From: JAVBOF01 sp031550915 | GTDB lineage: Bacteria > Bacillota > Clostridia > Christensenellales > MGBC116941 | Length of the DNA stretch: 9,208 bases | Direction of reading: 5' to 3' | NCBI GenBank assembly: GCA_031550915.1 | Contig: JAVBOF010000102.1 | Coordinates: 1-9,208, forward strand | Shown: positions 6,369 through 9,208 of the stretch, piece by piece | Layout: each line of letters begins with the position of its first letter | Numbering within the stretch: position 1 is the first letter of the stretch | The notes under the pieces: model-generated | What the model was told of the DNA's origin: nothing | What the model saw: the letters and a program-made list of their open reading frames with translations, nothing else | Database searches by the model: none | Translations under genes and position numbers: made by a program

Positions 6369-7348
6369 TAGAGGTACTGAAAGAGCATCCCCTCGATACC
6401 CTAGAGATGCGCGAAGTATATTGCAATACATTAATGGATGAAGCCGCAAAAGATCCGACTATTATTGCAATAAACTGTGATTTGTGCTCTTCCATGGGTT
6501 TGAAGCCTTTTGTAGAAAAATTCCCCGATCGGCATTTTAATGTTGGAATTGCGGAAGCCAATGGTATTGGGATGGCGGCTGGTATGTCCGCGGTTGGATT
6601 GAATCCGTTTTTTCACTCGTTTACAGCCTTTGCAAGCCGACGTGTTTATGATCAAGTATTCCTTGCCTGCGCATATGCCGGGCAAAATGTAAAGATCATC
6701 GGCGGTGATTCCGGCATTTCGGCAACTTTTAACGGAGGCACACATATGTCATTTGAAGATATGGGTATTATGAGGATCCTCCCGACTCTGACGGTTCTCG
6801 AGCCAACCGATGCTGTTATGATGAAAAGCTTGACGCGCCAATTGGCTCATTTTAAGGGTTCTGTCTATATGCGTACAATACGCAAGCCAACTATCAAGAT
6901 CTATAAAGAGGGCTCTGAGTTTGAAATTGGCAAGGCTGTTAAACTGCGCGAAGGCAATGATGTAACCATTATATCCTTTGGACTGTGCGTAAGCGAGGCG
7001 TTAAAAGCTGCCGATCTATTGGCTGCAGAAGGTATTGAAGCAAGAGTTGTCGATATGTTCACTATTAAACCAATTGATAGAGAATGCATTATTGAATGCG
7101 CAAAACAAACAGGAGCGATTGTGACAGCAGAAAACCACAATATTATCGGAGCATTGGGAAGCGCCGTCGCAGAGATTCTATCGGAAAATAGCCCGGTTCC
7201 GATGGAGCGTGTGGGAATTCCAGATGAATTCGGTGAGGTCGGTCCTCAGGATTACTTGATGGAACGTTTTGGTTTGACGGCTGCCCATATCGTAGATAAA
7301 ACGAGAAAAGCTGTTTTGAGAAAAAAAGAAAATTTTAACAGAGAATGA
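6365..7348 (+). CDS. Transketolase, C-terminal subunit, altered substrate pocket
   Basis: The 327-residue partner subunit (pyrimidine-binding plus C-terminal transketolase domains). FNVGIAEANGIGMAAG (58-73) holds the catalytic Glu64 that activates ThDP. GGTHMSFED (124-132) has His127, equal to E. coli His473. YMRTIRKP keeps the substrate Arg (Arg520 region), and Arg16 and Ser42/43 fit Arg358 and Ser385. The C-terminal domain begins around VTIISFGLCVSEAL and ends with FGEVGPQDYLMERFGLT, as usual. Counting back from His127 without gaps, E. coli His461 (phosphate contact) is Asp115, and Asp469 (acceptor C2-hydroxyl contact) is Asn123. These changes point to an unusual acceptor or donor. An excellent AGGAGGTGAT (6350-6359) precedes the ATG, which overlaps the upstream stop. 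Family call is firm. Confidence 0.92.
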   Translation: MIEVLKEHPLDTLEMREVYCNTLMDEAAKDPTIIAINCDLCSSMGLKPFVEKFPDRHFNVGIAEANGIGMAAGMSAVGLNPFFHSFTAFASRRVYDQVFLACAYAGQNVKIIGGDSGISATFNGGTHMSFEDMGIMRILPTLTVLEPTDAVMMKSLTRQLAHFKGSVYMRTIRKPTIKIYKEGSEFEIGKAVKLREGNDVTIISFGLCVSEALKAADLLAAEGIEARVVDMFTIKPIDRECIIECAKQTGAIVTAENHNIIGALGSAVAEILSENSPVPMERVGIPDEFGEVGPQDYLMERFGLTAAHIVDKTRKAVLRKKENFNRE

Positions 7349-7385
7349 GTGGAATATGATTATGATTCCATGAAAGCACTGTTAC

Positions 7386-7392
7386 AAGGAGG
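7386..7392 (+). promoter_or_regulatory. Ribosome binding site that fixes the aldo/keto reductase start
   Basis: AAGGAGG, 7 bases ahead of the ATG at 7400. It lies within the alternative longer reading from the GTG at 7349 and so favours the shorter protein. Confidence 0.75.
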
Positions 7393-7399
7393 GGTGTGT

Positions 7400-8389
7400 A
7401 TGCGTTACAAACATTTGGAAAGAGCAGACGTGGATATATCTGTATTGGGGATTGGTACGTGGGCTATCGGGGGCTACACTCTTGGAGGACGAGAGAACAA
7501 AGATGTTGGTGAAAAAGACGCAATTGATGCAATACATACAATGATAGACAGAGGGGTTAACTTGATTGATACGGCAGCAATGTACGGAACAGGCCGGTCT
7601 GAAGAGATTGTAGGTAAAGCCATCAAAGGTCTGGATAGAAGCAAAGTATTTATCGCTACAAAGATGGGTGCAGGACCAACAACATTAAAGTATAAATCAA
7701 TTCCTGATCCGCAGAGCGTTAAACGTGTTGTTGATAGTTCAAGAGCGAATATCATTCAAGAGCTTGATCAATCGCTTACGAGATTGGATATGGATTATAT
7801 CGATTTCTACCTCGCTCATTATCCGGATCCCGATACCCCTTTCGAAGAGATGATGGATACACTGGAAGAGCTAAGAAAAGCAGGAAAGATTCGTTTCGTC
7901 GGAGTCTCCAACTTTACCCAGGAAATGATCGAGGAATGTCTGAAATATGGGAATGTTGAAGTGGTTCAGCCAAATTTCTCTATGGTAGCAAGAAATGATG
8001 AAGACCTTATCAAATGGTGTGCATCCAAAGGAATCTCAACATTTACCTATGGTTCTTTGGGTGCCGGAATCTTAACCGGAGTATTCAGGACTCCGCCACA
8101 GTTTGGAGAACATGATCCAAGGAGCGGGTTCTACCCATTTTTTAAGGATCCGATGTTTAGCCAGGTGATGAAGGTACTTGAAGTTATGGATGTAATATCT
8201 GCCGATACTGGAAAGCCACTTGCACAAATCGCCCTTAATTGGGTAACGCAGAATGAATATGTATCTAATGCATTATGCGGAGTTAGAAATCCTGATGAAG
8301 CGAATGAAAACTGTGATACCTTTAGTTGGATGCTTACGAATGAACAAATAAAAACTATAAATAAAGCAATTTCTGATTATCTTAGTTAA
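7400..8389 (+). CDS. Aldo/keto reductase
   Basis: A 329-residue NAD(P)H-dependent oxidoreductase of the aldo/keto reductase superfamily, interconverting carbonyls and alcohols in the cytoplasm. It starts MRYKHLERADVDISVLGIGT, typical of the AKR group with M(K/R)YRxLGxTG. The catalytic tetrad is complete: Asp57 and Tyr62 (NLIDTAAMYGTGRSEEIVG, 54-72), Lys88 (FIATKMG, 84-90) and His140 (LAHYPD, 138-143). GKIRFVGVSNF and VVQPNFSMV are the usual barrel strands. An upstream GTG (7349) would add 17 residues, but AAGGAGG at 7386-7392 and the family N-terminus favour 7400. It lies 51 bases after the transketolase subunit, with no terminator. In context it may reduce an aldehyde or ketose made by the operon, or oxidise a polyol substrate; the direction and substrate are not visible. 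Confidence 0.9.
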   Translation: MRYKHLERADVDISVLGIGTWAIGGYTLGGRENKDVGEKDAIDAIHTMIDRGVNLIDTAAMYGTGRSEEIVGKAIKGLDRSKVFIATKMGAGPTTLKYKSIPDPQSVKRVVDSSRANIIQELDQSLTRLDMDYIDFYLAHYPDPDTPFEEMMDTLEELRKAGKIRFVGVSNFTQEMIEECLKYGNVEVVQPNFSMVARNDEDLIKWCASKGISTFTYGSLGAGILTGVFRTPPQFGEHDPRSGFYPFFKDPMFSQVMKVLEVMDVISADTGKPLAQIALNWVTQNEYVSNALCGVRNPDEANENCDTFSWMLTNEQIKTINKAISDYLS

Positions 8390-8445
8390 TTGGGTAAATT
8401 TTAATGGACCAAATCCAAAAATCAACCAAGAGAGGAAAAAAGAAA

Positions 8446-9208
8446 ATGAAAATGAACAGAAAAGTCAGTATTTTGGTCAGTGTAGTATTGGTTCTCTTAT
8501 TAGCATTGACAGGTTGCGTTAGCAACACACCGACCGCAGAATCTTCAGCAGTAGCGCCCGCCTCGGAAGAAGCGCCCGCCTCAGTAGCAGCGCCTGCCTC
8601 AGAAGAAGCAGCGACTTCTTCAACGGCTTCTTCAGCTGAAGCACCCAATTCAGCGCCCGCTTCAGCTGGAGCAGATCCCGAAATAATAAAGGTTGGGGTG
8701 GTGCTTCCTTTGACAGGATCCCTTGCACTGATGGGAAATGATGTGTTAGCTGGTTATGAATTGGCTCAGGAAAAGATAAACAAAAGCGGCGGGTTTTGGG
8801 ATACCCATCAAATCGAGTTCGTAACAGGAGACGCAGAAGCTGATGCAGCTAAAGCATTGAGCGAAGCAGAGAGATTGATTAGCCAAGAAAATGTTACCTG
8901 CCTGTTGGGGACTTTCTCTAGCACCCTCTCTTATGCGGCAACGCAGGCGGCAGAAAAATATCAAATCCCTTATCTAGAATCCACAGCAGTTGCTAATAAT
9001 ATCATAGTTGATAGAAATTTCAAATATGTTTTTCGCACAATACCAAATACATCAATGTATGGCGCACAACATATCGCTTTTGTCTCAGAAATAGCTAAAG
9101 CAAAAAAGATTGCGATCGTAGCCGAAGATGGCCTGTTTGGAAAAGCTGTTGCTGAAGGCGCCCGTGATGAAGCTACAAAATTGGGTCTGGAAATCGTTGT
9201 GGATGAAG
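8446..9208 (+). CDS. ABC transporter substrate-binding lipoprotein (branched-chain amino-acid type), 3' end beyond window
   Basis: The first 254 residues of a lipoprotein binding protein of the Peripla_BP_6 / LivJ-like family, which captures a small ligand outside the membrane and hands it to an ABC permease. Residues 1-24 are a lipoprotein signal: positive MKMNRK, a hydrophobic stretch, and lipobox LTGC with Cys24. Residues 25-78 are a flexible linker of Ala, Ser, Pro and Glu. The binding domain starts IIKVGVVLPLTGSLALMG (80-97), followed by AGYELAQEKIN, LLGTFSSTLSYAA and YVFRTIPNTSMYGAQ, typical of the family. The ATG has AGAGG upstream and lies 56 bases after the reductase stop, with no terminator seen. 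Permease and ATPase genes would be expected just beyond the window. Family members bind amino acids, but also urea, amides, aromatic acids and other small molecules; a link with sugar-handling genes is unusual. Confidence 0.9.
   Translation, partial: MKMNRKVSILVSVVLVLLLALTGCVSNTPTAESSAVAPASEEAPASVAAPASEEAATSSTASSAEAPNSAPASAGADPEIIKVGVVLPLTGSLALMGNDVLAGYELAQEKINKSGGFWDTHQIEFVTGDAEADAAKALSEAERLISQENVTCLLGTFSSTLSYAATQAAEKYQIPYLESTAVANNIIVDRNFKYVFRTIPNTSMYGAQHIAFVSEIAKAKKIAIVAEDGLFGKAVAEGARDEATKLGLEIVVDE
8554..8607 (+). repeat. Three tandem 18-base units in the lipoprotein linker
   Basis: Units at 8554-8571, 8572-8589 and 8590-8607 encode APASEE, APASVA and APASEE. The unit core is GCGCC(C/T)GCCTC. 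The copies keep the frame, so changes in number would only lengthen or shorten the linker. Confidence 0.75.

Noticed and set aside
5997..6449. Minus-strand 150-codon open frame across the two transketolase genes
   Set aside because: It is antisense to two strongly conserved coding regions and has no family pattern of its own.
7349..7399. GTG at 7349 as the aldo/keto reductase start
   Set aside because: The strong AAGGAGG and the family's normal N-terminus both point to the ATG at 7400.
8554..8607. Tandem repeat as a CRISPR-like array
   Set aside because: Units are directly adjacent without spacers and lie in frame within a coding region.
8382..8648. Minus-strand Ala/Glu-rich open frame
   Set aside because: It is the antisense of the repetitive Ser/Ala/Pro linker of the lipoprotein; low-complexity DNA is open in several frames.

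Overview
The window looks like a chromosomal segment of an anaerobic, low-GC Firmicute, most likely a Clostridia member. The evidence is AT-rich intergenic DNA, strong AGGAGG-type ribosome binding sites, a DeoR-type regulator, a split (two-subunit) transketolase, and a lipoprotein binding protein with a Ser/Ala/Pro/Glu-rich linker. This is inference from style and gene content; there is no rRNA or other taxonomic marker.

Left part, minus strand (1-1879): a transaldolase runs off the window start (1-821). Next comes a decayed fragment of a second, short FSA/TalC-type transaldolase (about 1123-1392), then a small intact PhnB-like VOC protein (1421-1843). An approximately 400-base stretch without an intact gene follows. 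It is partly GC-richer than its flanks and contains a perfect 12-bp hairpin.

Right part, plus strand (2261 to the end): a DeoR-family regulator with its own promoter is followed by a 555-base AT-rich gap. The gap holds a good extended -10 promoter, an approximately 340-base leader and a possible HPr-like gene remnant. After it comes a tight run of genes in one direction: an RpiB/LacAB-type isomerase, a divergent 435-residue transaldolase-like protein with an N-terminal extension, transketolase N- and C-terminal subunits (overlapping by ATGA), an aldo/keto reductase, and the first 254 residues of a lipoprotein substrate-binding protein of the branched-chain amino-acid ABC type. I saw no terminator between these genes, so they are probably one operon under the DeoR regulator.

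The genes together suggest uptake of a small polar compound (binding protein), isomerisation, two- and three-carbon transfer (transketolase and transaldolase), and reduction of an aldehyde or ketone (aldo/keto reductase). By-eye alignment to E. coli enzymes shows that several phosphate- or substrate-binding positions differ. In the isomerase H10, H99 and R133 are replaced, in the transketolase C subunit H461 and D469 are replaced, and the transaldolase-like protein appears to lack the N-terminal catalytic Asp. Main catalytic groups (isomerase Cys66, transketolase Glu and His residues, transaldolase Schiff-base Lys) remain. The operon may therefore act on an unusual substrate, possibly not a sugar phosphate. 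That is the most interesting feature of the window and is a hypothesis.
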